Shown one piece after another: positions 27,828 to 35,778 of a stretch of 64,000 bases of DNA (position 1 is the first letter of the stretch; the number at the start of each line of letters is the position of its first letter). The notes under the pieces are model-generated. The model searched no databases, had not been told where the DNA came from, and saw only the letters and a list, made by a program, of their open reading frames with translations. Made by a program: the position numbers and the translations under genes. Origin of the DNA: Archangium lipolyticum (GTDB lineage Bacteria; Myxococcota; Myxococcia; Myxococcales; Myxococcaceae); assembly GCF_024623785.1 (NCBI RefSeq), contig NZ_JANKBZ010000002.1, positions 682,001 to 746,000 on the forward strand. Direction: 5' to 3'.

Positions 27828-29119
27828 CGCAGACCTCCAACGAAATCAGGGTTCGAGAAGACAACGGCGCTGTGGATGCCAGAGAACCCGCTCGCCTCCT
27901 TGAGGACGACATCGAGCTTCTGCTGGATGCTCTTGTTGGGCACGTAGTGCAGGTCGCAGGCTGGGTCGGGCGTCTCGTAGTTGATCGTCGGAGGCAGCTT
28001 CCCGGTGTGCAGGGCGAGCAGGGCCGAGATGCTCTCGAGGACGTTGGCGGCGGCCAGGGGGTGGCCCACCATGGACTTCAGCGAGCTGACGTGGATCTCA
28101 TAGGCGTGCTTGCCGAGCACCTCCTTGAGCGCCGTCGTCTCGTTGACGTCGTTCTGACGGGTGGAGCTGCCGTGCGCGGAGACGTAGCTGATCTCCCCCG
28201 GGAGGACGCGAGCGTCCTCGAGGGCCGCGCGCAGGGCCCGCGACAGATCGTGGCCGTCCGGCGGCAGGTCCGTCATGTGGAAGGCGTTGTTGCAGGAGCC
28301 GAACCCTCGCACCTCGGCGTAGATGGGGGCGTTGCGCCGCAGGGCGTGCTGGCGCTCCTCGAGGATGAGGATGCCGGCGCCCTCGCCGAGCACGAAGCCG
28401 TCGCGGTCGGCATCGAAGGGGCGCGACGCCTGGTGCGGAGCGGCGTTGCGCTTGCTGGAGAGCGCGCCGACGACGTCGAAGGCTCCCATGGCGATGGGGG
28501 TGATGGGCGCCTCGGCGGCGCCGCAGATCATCACGTCCGCCTCATTCGAGCGGATGCGATCCAGGGAGAACCCGATGGCATCCAACCCCGCGGTGCAGCC
28601 GGTGCTCAGGGTGAAGCAGGGCCCGAAAGCCTTGTACTCGGAGGCGAGCTCCGCCGAGGCCACGTTGAAGGTGGCGCCCTGGTAGAGCCAGCGCTGGGCC
28701 CACGCTCCGTTCAGGGGCGCGGTGCCCCGCTCGGTGAGCACCAGGAACTCCTCCTCCATGAAGCGGGTGCCGCAGATGGCGTTGGCCACGCACACGCCCA
28801 GCCGCTCGTGGTCCAGCTTCTGGAAGTCGAGCTTCGAGTCCCCCGTGGCCATGCGCGCCGCCGCCAGGGCGAACTGGGCATAGCGGTCCATGCGGCGGAT
28901 CTGCTCCTCCCTCAGTCCGAGCTCCCGCGGCCGGAAGTCCTTCACCAGTCCGGCGATCCTGGACCTCAGACCCTCGAGCGGGAACCGGTCCACCTCGAAG
29001 ATGCCGGACCTCCCCTCCAGGGTGTTGCTCCAGAAGTCCTTCAGGCCGATCCCGTTCGGGGCGATGATGCCCATCCCGGTAACGACGACACGTCGCTCTT
29101 TGTTGTTATGTGTTTTCAC
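27824..29119 (-). CDS. ketosynthase alpha subunit of type II polyketide synthase
   Basis: A 431-residue ketosynthase with an intact triad: Cys175 in LSTGCTAGLDAIG, His316 in SAHGSSTRQND, and Lys348/His353 in KSMVGHPLAAAN. The TGCTAGLD active-site context matches KS-alpha of aromatic PKSs more than FabF (NSACST). It condenses malonyl units on the ACP. GTG 29119 (VKTHNNKERRVVVTG) is taken as start, with GGAG upstream; the long open frame beyond is antisense-like shadow of the ketoreductase gene. It overlaps the chain-length-factor start by four bases. Confidence 0.93.
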   Translation of the reverse strand: MKTHNNKERRVVVTGMGIIAPNGIGLKDFWSNTLEGRSGIFEVDRFPLEGLRSRIAGLVKDFRPRELGLREEQIRRMDRYAQFALAAARMATGDSKLDFQKLDHERLGVCVANAICGTRFMEEEFLVLTERGTAPLNGAWAQRWLYQGATFNVASAELASEYKAFGPCFTLSTGCTAGLDAIGFSLDRIRSNEADVMICGAAEAPITPIAMGAFDVVGALSSKRNAAPHQASRPFDADRDGFVLGEGAGILILEERQHALRRNAPIYAEVRGFGSCNNAFHMTDLPPDGHDLSRALRAALEDARVLPGEISYVSAHGSSTRQNDVNETTALKEVLGKHAYEIHVSSLKSMVGHPLAAANVLESISALLALHTGKLPPTINYETPDPACDLHYVPNKSIQQKLDVVLKEASGFSGIHSAVVFSNPDFVGGLR

Positions 29120-29145
29120 TTGTTGCCGCTCCGGATGGCGAGTTG

Positions 29146-29937
29146 CTAGTAGTTGCCCAGACCGCCGCAGATGTTGATGGCCTGCGCGGTGATGCCCCTG
29201 GCGTGGTCGGAAGCGAGGTAGGCCACCATGTCCGCCACCTCCTCGGGGGTGATGTAGCGGCCGATGGGAACGCGCTGCTCGATGCGCTTCTTGGCCTCTT
29301 CCACCTGCACGCCCCAGATGCGCGCGTAGTTGCCGCGGACCTTCTCGGCCATCCCGGTCTCCACGAAGCCCGGACACACCGCGTTGACCGTGATGCCCTT
29401 GCTCGCCAGCTCCAGGCCCAGCGACTTGGTGAAGCCCACCACGCCATGCTTGGACGCGCTGTAGGGGGCTCCATGGAGGACGCCCTGCTTGCCGCCCGTC
29501 GAGGCGATGTTGATGATGCTCTGGAGGGAGGGGCTGGCCTTGAGCACCGCCTTGGTGGCGTAGAACACGCTGTTCAGGTTGGTCTCGATGACCTCCCGCC
29601 ACAGCTCATCCTCCACCTCGCTGGTGGTGCCACCGCCGGGGCGGCCCGCGTTGTTGACGAGCACCTCGATGCCACCCAGCGAGGAGACCACGTCGTTCAC
29701 CATCGAGTAGATGGACTGCGGCGAGCGCACGTCGCACTGGGCGATGACCGCCCGGGTGCCGAGCGCGCGAATCTCGGAGGCCACCTCCTCGAGCTGCTCA
29801 CGCGTACGCGCCGTGAGGGCCACGTCGAAGCCATCCTTCGCCAGCCGCAGGGCCGCCGCCCTGCCAATGCCGCGACCCGCCCCCGTCACCAGGGCCCGCT
29901 TCCGGTTGTTGCTCTCGTTCTTGGCCGTCTGCTGCAT
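29146..29937 (-). CDS. ActIII-like C9 polyketide ketoreductase
   Basis: A 263-residue SDR: TGAGRGIG cofactor loop, NNAGRPGGG at 95-103, Ser146, Tyr159 and Lys163 (STGGKQG, PYSASKHG). The polyketide-reductase features NNAGRPGGG, ASTGGKQGV, VCPGFVETGM and the C-terminal CGGLGNY are those I know from actinorhodin ActIII and its relatives. It should use NADPH to reduce one carbonyl (C9 by ActIII numbering) of the nascent aromatic polyketide. It lies 26 bases upstream of KS-alpha. Confidence 0.93.
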   Translation of the reverse strand: MQQTAKNESNNRKRALVTGAGRGIGRAAALRLAKDGFDVALTARTREQLEEVASEIRALGTRAVIAQCDVRSPQSIYSMVNDVVSSLGGIEVLVNNAGRPGGGTTSEVEDELWREVIETNLNSVFYATKAVLKASPSLQSIINIASTGGKQGVLHGAPYSASKHGVVGFTKSLGLELASKGITVNAVCPGFVETGMAEKVRGNYARIWGVQVEEAKKRIEQRVPIGRYITPEEVADMVAYLASDHARGITAQAINICGGLGNY

Positions 29938-29979
29938 GGGTTCTTCTCTTTCTGGGGTGTGAGGTGCTTGCCGTTGGCT

Positions 29980-30939
29980 TCAGGCTGACAGCCGCTTCTG
30001 GATGGCCTGCATGGTTCCGCGGCTGTTGGCGTTGATGGCCTTCTCGACGCGGTCGAGTGCCTCTTGCGCGCTCAGCTCCCCCCAGAACTGCTTCACCTTG
30101 TCGGGCTTGAGCTCGACCAGGTGCCGGGAGGTGACGCGCACGCCGCCGGAGACCGGCTCCAGCAGCCACTCGCCGGTGTGGATCCGGATCAGCGGAGGGG
30201 GCTCGGACTGGAAATAGGAGACACAGGAGGAGGGATTGCAGTGGCGCACGGTGCGGATGCGCTCCTGGCCGGCCTGGGTGGACACGGTCATGATGAACTC
30301 CTGGTTGTGGCCGTCGTCGTAGACCATCTCCACGGAGTGGCAGTGGGGCAGGAGCCTGGGCCACTCGTCCGCGCGCTTCAGCAGCTCGAAGATGGCCTCG
30401 GGCCTGGCGGCGATGACGAGCTGCTCCTCGAACTGTCTGCGCCACGCGTGGGTGGCGCTCTTGCTGGAGTCCCGCTCGAGGTATTCCTTGATGGCGGACA
30501 GCTCACGCTGGCTGTTGGTGTCCACCGAGCGCGTCATGAACTCCAGCGCTTCCTTCGGGTTGGTGACGCCCTGGATGCCATGGTTGGCGTCGAGCTGCTC
30601 CTTGACGTCGAAGCGATGCTCCAGCACCACCAGGGTGCCCTTGCGCAGGGGGAAGAAGTGCCAGACACCTTCCATCCAGCTCAGCAGCGGAGAGGGCTTG
30701 ACCTGCCGGAAGGTGATGACACGCGAGTCGCGGAAGATCTCCCGCCGCGAGCGCCAGGTCATCGGCTGGCCGTTGGCCAGCGCGGTGAGCTCGATGAGCT
30801 GGGAGCGCTCGTCCTGCTCGATGACCCTGGCGGCCTTGCAGGGCGGGAAGATCTGGGGCCAGCGCTCGACCTCGAGGCAGAGCTTGTAGGCGGCCTCGAC
30901 GTCGGCATCGATCTCGATATGGTGTTCCATCAGGTGCAT
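29980..30939 (-). CDS. didomain aromatase/cyclase (SRPBCC)
   Basis: A 319-residue protein made of two START/Bet v1-like domains, about 1-150 (MHLMEHHIEIDADVEAAYKLC, VERWPQIFP) and 165-319 (FEEQLVIAARPEAIFELL, DEWPRLLPHCHSVEMVYDDG). The double SRPBCC layout matches the didomain aromatases of reducing type II PKSs (ActVII/OxyK class), which form and aromatise the first ring after ketoreduction. ATG 30939 follows AGGAGA. It fits functionally with the ketoreductase next to it. Confidence 0.9.
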   Translation of the reverse strand: MHLMEHHIEIDADVEAAYKLCLEVERWPQIFPPCKAARVIEQDERSQLIELTALANGQPMTWRSRREIFRDSRVITFRQVKPSPLLSWMEGVWHFFPLRKGTLVVLEHRFDVKEQLDANHGIQGVTNPKEALEFMTRSVDTNSQRELSAIKEYLERDSSKSATHAWRRQFEEQLVIAARPEAIFELLKRADEWPRLLPHCHSVEMVYDDGHNQEFIMTVSTQAGQERIRTVRHCNPSSCVSYFQSEPPPLIRIHTGEWLLEPVSGGVRVTSRHLVELKPDKVKQFWGELSAQEALDRVEKAINANSRGTMQAIQKRLSA

Positions 30940-30958
30940 CGGTGTCTCCTCTGTTGCG

Positions 30959-31822
30959 TCAGACAATCGCCACGACGCGGCACCAGGCCGCGTCGGCACG
31001 CGCCAACTTCACCGGGAAGCACGCCACCTTGAATCCATGGGGCTGGCTGATTCCTCCCAGATTGGCCAGCCGCTCGAGCTGGCAGTACTCGCGCTCCCGG
31101 CCGAAGAGATGGGCGGGCCACAACTCTCCGGGGTCCCGGGTGCGCAGGTAGGCGTTGATCATCCGGGGGAAGGGCGCGTCGAAGCCGAAGCTGTCGATGC
31201 CAATCACCCGGATTCCCTGCTCGATGAGCCAGGCCGTGGCGGCGCGAGTGACACCCCGGAAGTGGGTGAAGTACTCGCGCTTGCCCAGATGGGCATCGCC
31301 GCCGGTGTACAGCAACACCACGTCGAGCGGCTTGAGGCGGTAGTCGATCCGCTCGAGCGCGGCGACCACCTCCTCCTGGGTGACAGGTCCCTGCTCCGCC
31401 GGCCCGCGGACATCCAGCACCACCCCATCGCGCAAGCACCACTCCAGGGGAACCTCGCAGATGGTGCGCGCCTTCTCTCCCTGGGCGTTCTTGTCGCCGT
31501 AGTGGAACGGCGCGTCCATGTGGGTTCCCGTATGGGTCGTCAGGTAGTAGTGCATCAACGACAGACCCTTGCCGTCCGGGAAGTTGCGATGGTCGAGCCC
31601 CTTGCCGAGGTGGTGTTTGAGCCACTCACGGACCGTGGCGAACCAGGAGCCACGCACCGCGTGGATGAGGCCCTTGCCGAGCAGGTCGGCCCCCTTCCGG
31701 TGGTCGATGTATTTGACCGTGACGGGCTCTGGCTCCCAATACTGGGGATCCACGGGGACGCTCAGATCGATGAACCGTTGCGCGGGATTCGCCGCGGAAG
31801 TCTGCGGGGCTCGAGGAGACAT
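30959..31822 (-). CDS. PF04199-type polyketide cyclase / metal-dependent hydrolase
   Basis: A 287-residue member of the kynurenine-formamidase-fold cyclase family. The metal-binding motif HTGTHMDAP (His97, His101, Asp103) is intact and FIDLSVPVDP opens the domain. The family includes the second-ring and later-ring cyclases of aromatic polyketides such as OxyN. It probably catalyses a further aldol or Claisen ring closure. It starts 14 bases downstream of the hydrolase stop. Confidence 0.88.
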   Translation of the reverse strand: MSPRAPQTSAANPAQRFIDLSVPVDPQYWEPEPVTVKYIDHRKGADLLGKGLIHAVRGSWFATVREWLKHHLGKGLDHRNFPDGKGLSLMHYYLTTHTGTHMDAPFHYGDKNAQGEKARTICEVPLEWCLRDGVVLDVRGPAEQGPVTQEEVVAALERIDYRLKPLDVVLLYTGGDAHLGKREYFTHFRGVTRAATAWLIEQGIRVIGIDSFGFDAPFPRMINAYLRTRDPGELWPAHLFGREREYCQLERLANLGGISQPHGFKVACFPVKLARADAAWCRVVAIV

Positions 31823-31836
31823 GGTGGAAAGGCCTT

Positions 31837-33012
31837 TCAGCGTCTGGCGCTGACGGGGAGGGGAGCGGTGGCACCGAGCTTCTGGGCCATCCAGTCGCCG
31901 AAGCGCGGGATGAAGTCCGCGAAGTAGTTGGTGCTCACGTGCCGCTCACGGGGATAGGAGATGAGCTCGAATCCACCCCGGGCCCATTCCTGGAAGCGCT
32001 TGCAGGCGACGAAGGGGAAGACGTTGTCCTGCTCTCCGTGGATGCACAGCAGCGGGGAGGTGAGGGCGGGGGCATCGTTCAGGTGCAACCGCTCATGGGC
32101 CAGGCGGTTCATGGCCTCGTCGTCCTTCTGCTTGAAGACGAAGCGGAAGTCCGTGCGCACCCGGGGGTTGATGCTCAGGTAGTTCTCGAGGTCGAAGGTG
32201 CCGGCCAGATTGATGCAGGCCTTGATCTCCTGGGGGTGGAAGGCGGCCGCCCGGCTGGCCAGATATCCGCCATAGCTCACCCCGAAGATGCCGATCCGGC
32301 TCTGGTCGATGCCGCTGTTGGCGCGCATCTGCCGCAGCACGGCTCCCACCACGTGCTCGAAGTCGGGCGTCAGCGGCTCCACACCGATGAGCTCGCCCTG
32401 ACCGGGGCCATCGAAGAGCATCACCGCCATGCCTCGCGCCAGGAACGTCTGGGCGAACACGAAGAGCTCGACCTCCTTGGCCGAGTCCAGACCATTGACG
32501 AGGATGACGCAGGGGTGGGGGCCCGGGGTGGCCGGGCGCATGAAGTAGGCCGGCAGGGCGTGGCCCTTGTACGCCACCGTGAGCCGCTCCGTGGGGTACT
32601 CCAGATAGGGGATGGCCCGATGGAAGACGCGGGTGACCCACATGCGCGTCTCGCGCTTGAGCGGCGCGTTGTCGAAGTACATGAACTCCGCGAAGTGGCC
32701 GGCGGCTGCGGCCTTGAGCAGCCATTGCCGGGCCGTGAGGTGGTGGCCGGCGGCCAGGGCCTTCTCCGCGGACTGCTCGTAGTCCTTCCCGAGCTTCAGC
32801 CAGCGGTCATGCCAGTCCCGCCAGTCGACCTTGCCCGGGGCACCGGGCTTGAAGCCCTCCAGCGCGATGGTGGTGTCTCCCCAGTCGAGCCCGGCGAAGA
32901 CCAGGCGCGTGAAGAACGCCTCCCAGGCGTGGAAGGCTTCCACGGGAAGGCTCCGGGTCTGCGGGAGCTCGTTGGATACGGACGGGCCAATGTCTTTCGC
33001 CTGGTTCTGCAT
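31837..33012 (-). CDS. alpha/beta hydrolase (FrsA/Ayg1-like)
   Basis: A 391-residue enzyme. An N-terminal helical lid of about 130 residues precedes the alpha/beta core. The nucleophile elbow GVSYGGY contains Ser246; the acid is probably in HGEQDN and the base His in RERHVST. Proteins of this type (Ayg1 in fungal melanin; AntI in the Photorhabdus anthraquinone cluster) shorten or release polyketide chains by retro-Claisen cleavage. That role fits here but is inferred. ATG 33012 (MQNQAKDIG) is chosen over the in-frame extension to 33189, which overlaps the SRPBCC gene. Confidence 0.85.
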   Translation of the reverse strand: MQNQAKDIGPSVSNELPQTRSLPVEAFHAWEAFFTRLVFAGLDWGDTTIALEGFKPGAPGKVDWRDWHDRWLKLGKDYEQSAEKALAAGHHLTARQWLLKAAAAGHFAEFMYFDNAPLKRETRMWVTRVFHRAIPYLEYPTERLTVAYKGHALPAYFMRPATPGPHPCVILVNGLDSAKEVELFVFAQTFLARGMAVMLFDGPGQGELIGVEPLTPDFEHVVGAVLRQMRANSGIDQSRIGIFGVSYGGYLASRAAAFHPQEIKACINLAGTFDLENYLSINPRVRTDFRFVFKQKDDEAMNRLAHERLHLNDAPALTSPLLCIHGEQDNVFPFVACKRFQEWARGGFELISYPRERHVSTNYFADFIPRFGDWMAQKLGATAPLPVSARR

Positions 33013-33049
33013 GGGATGGTGCTCCTGAGGGTGAGGCAGGTGGAGGTCG

Positions 33050-33496
33050 TTACTGGCGCTCGGCCCAGTCCTTGAGGTGCGTGAGCACCTGCGCGGTGTT
33101 GGCGTAGACGTTGCGCCCCAGCTCCTCCTGCGCCTGCGCGGTGGGCTGCGCCGGCTCGAAGGTGTGGATGACCACCAATCTGGAGCCACCCTCGCAGGGC
33201 TCGACGCTCCAGGTGCCGTGCATCCCGGCGAACTGGGGCGGCACGGTGATCATCTTGAACTGGATGTGCTGGCGCTCGTGCGTGTAGTGGCGGTGCGAGC
33301 GGATGGTATTGGTGCCAAAGGCGTTGCGGACCGTCATCTCCATGATGACCTCCCGCGCGTCCGCGCCCACCGCGTTCTGCTTCACCGCCAGACAGGTGGG
33401 GAACACCTGCGGCCAGGACTCCACCTGCGTGCAGCAGCGATAGACGATGTCGGGGGACTGCTTGATGACGATCTCGTTCTTGACGGAGGTTTCCAT
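33050..33496 (-). CDS. single-domain SRPBCC polyketide cyclase/aromatase
   Basis: A 148-residue START-like protein (METSVKNEIVIKQSPDIVYRCC, VESWPQVFPTCLAVK). It resembles monodomain aromatase/cyclases of aromatic PKSs and also one half of the didomain protein in this operon, notably WPQ(V/I)FP. It probably guides cyclisation. ATG 33496 is preferred; the in-frame extension upstream to 33628 covers the 3' end of the membrane-protein gene. Confidence 0.85.
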   Translation of the reverse strand: METSVKNEIVIKQSPDIVYRCCTQVESWPQVFPTCLAVKQNAVGADAREVIMEMTVRNAFGTNTIRSHRHYTHERQHIQFKMITVPPQFAGMHGTWSVEPCEGGSRLVVIHTFEPAQPTAQAQEELGRNVYANTAQVLTHLKDWAERQ

Positions 33497-33587
33497 GGCG
33501 GATTCCGGGCGTGGCTCTCCCTGTCCGCCGGCTGGCGGCAACGAGGAGAGGATGTGGGGGCGTGGCGAACGGCGGTCGAGGCTGGGA

Positions 33588-34046
33588 CTACTCGATTCTG
33601 GAAGTCTGACGGGGGATGAGCCTGCCACTCAGATGGAAGCCATCCCGCATCATCAGGGTGAGCAGGTAGATGTTGGTTGCCCCGGCCATGAGCTCCACGA
33701 GCTGGAGCACCATGAACAGAGGGCCGAAGGAGCCACGAAGTGCCAACATGTAGAGCGCGATGGCCAGGGGGGTCAGCACCAGCAATCCGTTGGCGGCGAT
33801 GAACCGCATCCGGGCCTGCTTCTTCTGGATGAGGGCGCTCTCGCGGTTGGCGGCCAGGGAGCGTCCCACCGCCGCCGTCGCGATCATGCAGGGGAACACG
33901 AAGACGAGCGCGTAGGCGATGTAGCGCTTGGCGGCGAGGATCCAGTCCGTCCTGCCAGAGAGCTCGACGATGCTGGAGGTCATGAAGAAGCTCGAGATGA
34001 AGAGGAGCGCGGTCGTGCCGAGGATGGCGTGGATACGGTTCTTCAT
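33588..34046 (-). CDS. small integral membrane protein, start of polyketide operon
   Basis: A 152-residue protein with four hydrophobic helices (ILGTTALLFISSFFMTSSIV, YIAYALVFVFPCMIATAAV, FIAANGLLVLTPLAIALYM, LFMVLQLVELMAGATNIYLLT). I do not recognise a family. It lies 92 bases upstream of the SRPBCC gene on the same strand. It could be part of export or self-protection, but this is only inferred from context. Confidence 0.75.
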   Translation of the reverse strand: MKNRIHAILGTTALLFISSFFMTSSIVELSGRTDWILAAKRYIAYALVFVFPCMIATAAVGRSLAANRESALIQKKQARMRFIAANGLLVLTPLAIALYMLALRGSFGPLFMVLQLVELMAGATNIYLLTLMMRDGFHLSGRLIPRQTSRIE

Positions 34047-34092
34047 GGCGAAGAGACCCTTGTCGGAATGCGAAGATTGCTGCCGTGGCGCT

Positions 34093-34359
34093 CTACTGTC
34101 CCTTGTGCGCGCCGTCGTGCCCGAGGCCGGCGGCCGGAGGGACCCGCTGCTTCAGATCGTTGATGACGAAATCGAGGATCTCGTTGGCGACAGCGATGAT
34201 CTGGTTTGCCGTGTAGCCATTGTCCCGCAGGTGAAGGATGAAGCCTCGGACGGTGCTCCGGCGGTCACTCCCGAGAGCACTGACATTGCTTCTGGCATGT
34301 GGTTCCAAGGGAAGGCTCTCAAATCGATTGCTGGCTCGATGGATTGACACGGTCTCCAT
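34093..34359 (-). CDS. possible small helical protein at the head of the operon
   Basis: An 88-codon frame from ATG 34359. The second half (GFILHLRDNGYTANQIIAVA, then NEILDFVINDLK) reads like a genuine amphipathic helical protein with high third-position GC; the first 30 residues do not. Shine-Dalgarno support is weak, so the start may be wrong. It lies between the predicted promoter (34560-34588) and the membrane-protein gene. Confidence 0.45.
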   Translation of the reverse strand: METVSIHRASNRFESLPLEPHARSNVSALGSDRRSTVRGFILHLRDNGYTANQIIAVANEILDFVINDLKQRVPPAAGLGHDGAHKGQ

Positions 34360-34559
34360 CCATCAGACCAGCTCAGTGGAACATCCATTGTTTCGAGTCG
34401 GAGTTGCGAGACTTTGTCGTGGCCATCATGTGAACTTTCCATGAGCCGCTGACGCCGGGGTGATGAGGGTCGTGAGGGCGGTGCTCACACGTCAGGCATT
34501 GGTTGCTGATGACTCGTCAGGACATGAGAAGGTGGGGAAACTTGCTTTCGTCGATTTTT

Positions 34560-34573
34560 ATTGTGCGGACAAT
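34560..34573. promoter_or_regulatory. MarR-type operator, copy 1
   Basis: ATTGTGCGGACAAT, with core TTGTGCGGACAA (34561-34572). The same core occurs at 35694-35705 and, as TTGTCCGGACAA, at 35741-35752 next to the MarR gene. Here it covers the -10 and part of the spacer of the promoter predicted ahead of the polyketide operon, a repressor position. Confidence 0.65.
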
Positions 34574-34588
34574 CATGTCCTTTGGCAA
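34560..34588 (-). promoter_or_regulatory. predicted promoter of the polyketide operon
   Basis: On the minus strand TTGCCA (34588-34583) and CACAAT (34565-34560) are 17 bases apart, a good vegetative -35/-10 pair (5/6 and 4/6). Transcription would run left into the small ORF and the polyketide genes. Confidence 0.5.
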
Positions 34589-34927
34589 CGCTGTTTTCTT
34601 TTGTGCAATGCGGGTGCCAGTGTCAGGAGATTCTCAAGTGGCCGGAGATGCGGGGAGATGGAGGCTGTGACAAAGTTGAGAGATGGTTCCGCGCGCAGAT
34701 GATTCGTTTCGCGGTCCCGGACCGGCAAAATTTGCGTCTTCCAGCTTGGGAGGATTTGATTGGAGAGTCAATCCCGCGGGGGTGTTCGGCTGCCAGGATT
34801 CAGCCAGCGGCAGTTGTCCGTCAGGATTTGAGAGGAGCCGCACGCCCAGGTCTCGCTGTCCCTCGAATGGGGCCCACGCGGACTTCTGGAAGGGAGGTCG
34901 AGTGCGGTGAGGGTGTAACGAATGGAA

Positions 34928-34972
34928 TGAGAGCGGACCGGAATCGGGCTCCGGTCCGCTCTCATTTTATTT
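34928..34972 (+). terminator. strong intrinsic terminator
   Basis: A perfect 15-bp stem: TGAGAGCGGACCGGA (34928-34942), 7-base loop, TCCGGTCCGCTCTCA (34950-34964), followed by TTTTATTT on the plus strand. It overlaps the stop of the cytochrome c gene on the other strand. The rightward transcript it would end has no convincing gene; a small RNA from about 34.6-34.96 kb is possible. Apart from the promoter, operator and small ORF, I see nothing else in 34360-34966. Confidence 0.8.
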
Positions 34973-35293
34973 GGCGCGGTGCCGGAGGATTGCCTCCGCG
35001 ATGCGCACGCGCTCTTCAGACGTCAGGGTGCGAGTCATCTCCACCATGGGCTTCATCGCCTCGAAGCCCTCCGGGGCGACCCGTGGTGCGCTCTTCCCCT
35101 CGAGGAATTGGACGAGCTCTTCTCGCGAGGAGTAGTGCGTCGAGATGAGGCGGAGGGAGGGACCCAATCCCTCGGTGGATGGCGTGTGGCACGAGGAACA
35201 TCCATGTTTCGCGAGCACGGTGTCCGGTGCCTCGCATCCCACGAGGAGCCAGGCGGCGACGAGTGCCGCCGGGAGCGTGGTGGTGCCCCTCAT
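34967..35293 (-). CDS. lipoprotein cytochrome c (class I)
   Basis: A 108-residue protein. N-terminal signal with a lipobox (AWLLVGC), then the haem-attachment motif CSSCH about 14 residues after the lipidated Cys and a distal Met likely in EAMKPMVEM. It is a periplasmic, membrane-anchored electron carrier. ATG 35293 overlaps the DoxX stop by four bases (ATGA), so the two are coupled. It is under the divergent MarR-operator promoter region. Confidence 0.88.
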   Translation of the reverse strand: MRGTTTLPAALVAAWLLVGCEAPDTVLAKHGCSSCHTPSTEGLGPSLRLISTHYSSREELVQFLEGKSAPRVAPEGFEAMKPMVEMTRTLTSEERVRIAEAILRHRAK

Positions 35294-35670
35294 GCGGTCA
35301 CCATCAGCGCCCAGCGCTGCCGGTAGCGCCAGATCAAGAACAGCTCGCAGGAGACGAGGAAGAGGGCCATCCCCATTCCCGGCCCCGTCTTCGCGAGCAG
35401 CAGCAGATAGAGCGCGATGTTGGTGATCACCGGGGCCAGGATGGCCACGCTGATGGGAACGTAGCGTCCGTACAGCAGAAGGACTCCCCCCACGACCTCG
35501 ATGAGCCCCAGGAGTGGCCACATGTAACCGCTGGTCATCAGGGCCGCGATGAACGTGGCGGCCGCTGGCGGCACGGGGGGCGTTGGCATGAACGGGTAGA
35601 ACTTGCTCGCTCCGAAGAGCACGAATACCGCTCCCATCAACCACCGGACCACGACTTCCAAGCGCTGCAT
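35290..35670 (-). CDS. DoxX family membrane protein
   Basis: A 126-residue protein with four membrane helices and the DoxX-like start (RWLMGAVFVLFGASKFYPF, then GLIEVVGGVLLL). DoxX proteins are linked to quinone or thiol redox and to oxidative detoxification. With the coupled cytochrome c it may form a small redox module. ATG 35670 is preferred; a GTG at 35682 is also possible. Confidence 0.85.
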   Translation of the reverse strand: MQRLEVVVRWLMGAVFVLFGASKFYPFMPTPPVPPAAATFIAALMTSGYMWPLLGLIEVVGGVLLLYGRYVPISVAILAPVITNIALYLLLLAKTGPGMGMALFLVSCELFLIWRYRQRWALMVTA

Positions 35671-35692
35671 GGTGACCCCCACACGGCATCAT

Positions 35693-35706
35693 GTTGTGCG
35701 GACAAC
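35693..35706. promoter_or_regulatory. MarR-type operator, copy 2
   Basis: GTTGTGCGGACAAC, an imperfect palindrome overlapping the -10 and start region of the doxX promoter. Confidence 0.7.
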
Positions 35707-35733
35707 TATATGGGGTGGTGGAGGGAGGGGCAA
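35705..35733 (-). promoter_or_regulatory. predicted doxX-cytochrome c promoter
   Basis: Minus-strand TTGCCC (35733-35728), 17-base spacer, TATAGT (35710-35705). It lies 35 bases before the doxX ATG and abuts operator copy 2. Confidence 0.55.
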
Positions 35734-35740
35734 GAATCAA

Positions 35741-35752
35741 TTGTCCGGACAA
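35741..35752. promoter_or_regulatory. MarR-type operator, copy 3
   Basis: TTGTCCGGACAA, a perfect 12-base palindrome 26 bases upstream of the MarR ATG, where it may cover the -35 of the MarR promoter (autoregulation). Confidence 0.7.
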
Positions 35753-35778
35753 CCTTTTCTGGTTAGAGGGGTCCAGTC

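Noticed and set aside
26580-29119. Reading the two tandem ketosynthases as a duplicated fabF
   Set aside because: The first keeps the KS-alpha active-site context and the second lacks Cys and one His; with ACP, C9 ketoreductase and aromatases this is a KS-alpha/CLF pair.
34561-35148. Plus-strand frames in the 34.56-35.15 kb region
   Set aside because: No coding character or start support, and they run through the terminator and cytochrome c gene.
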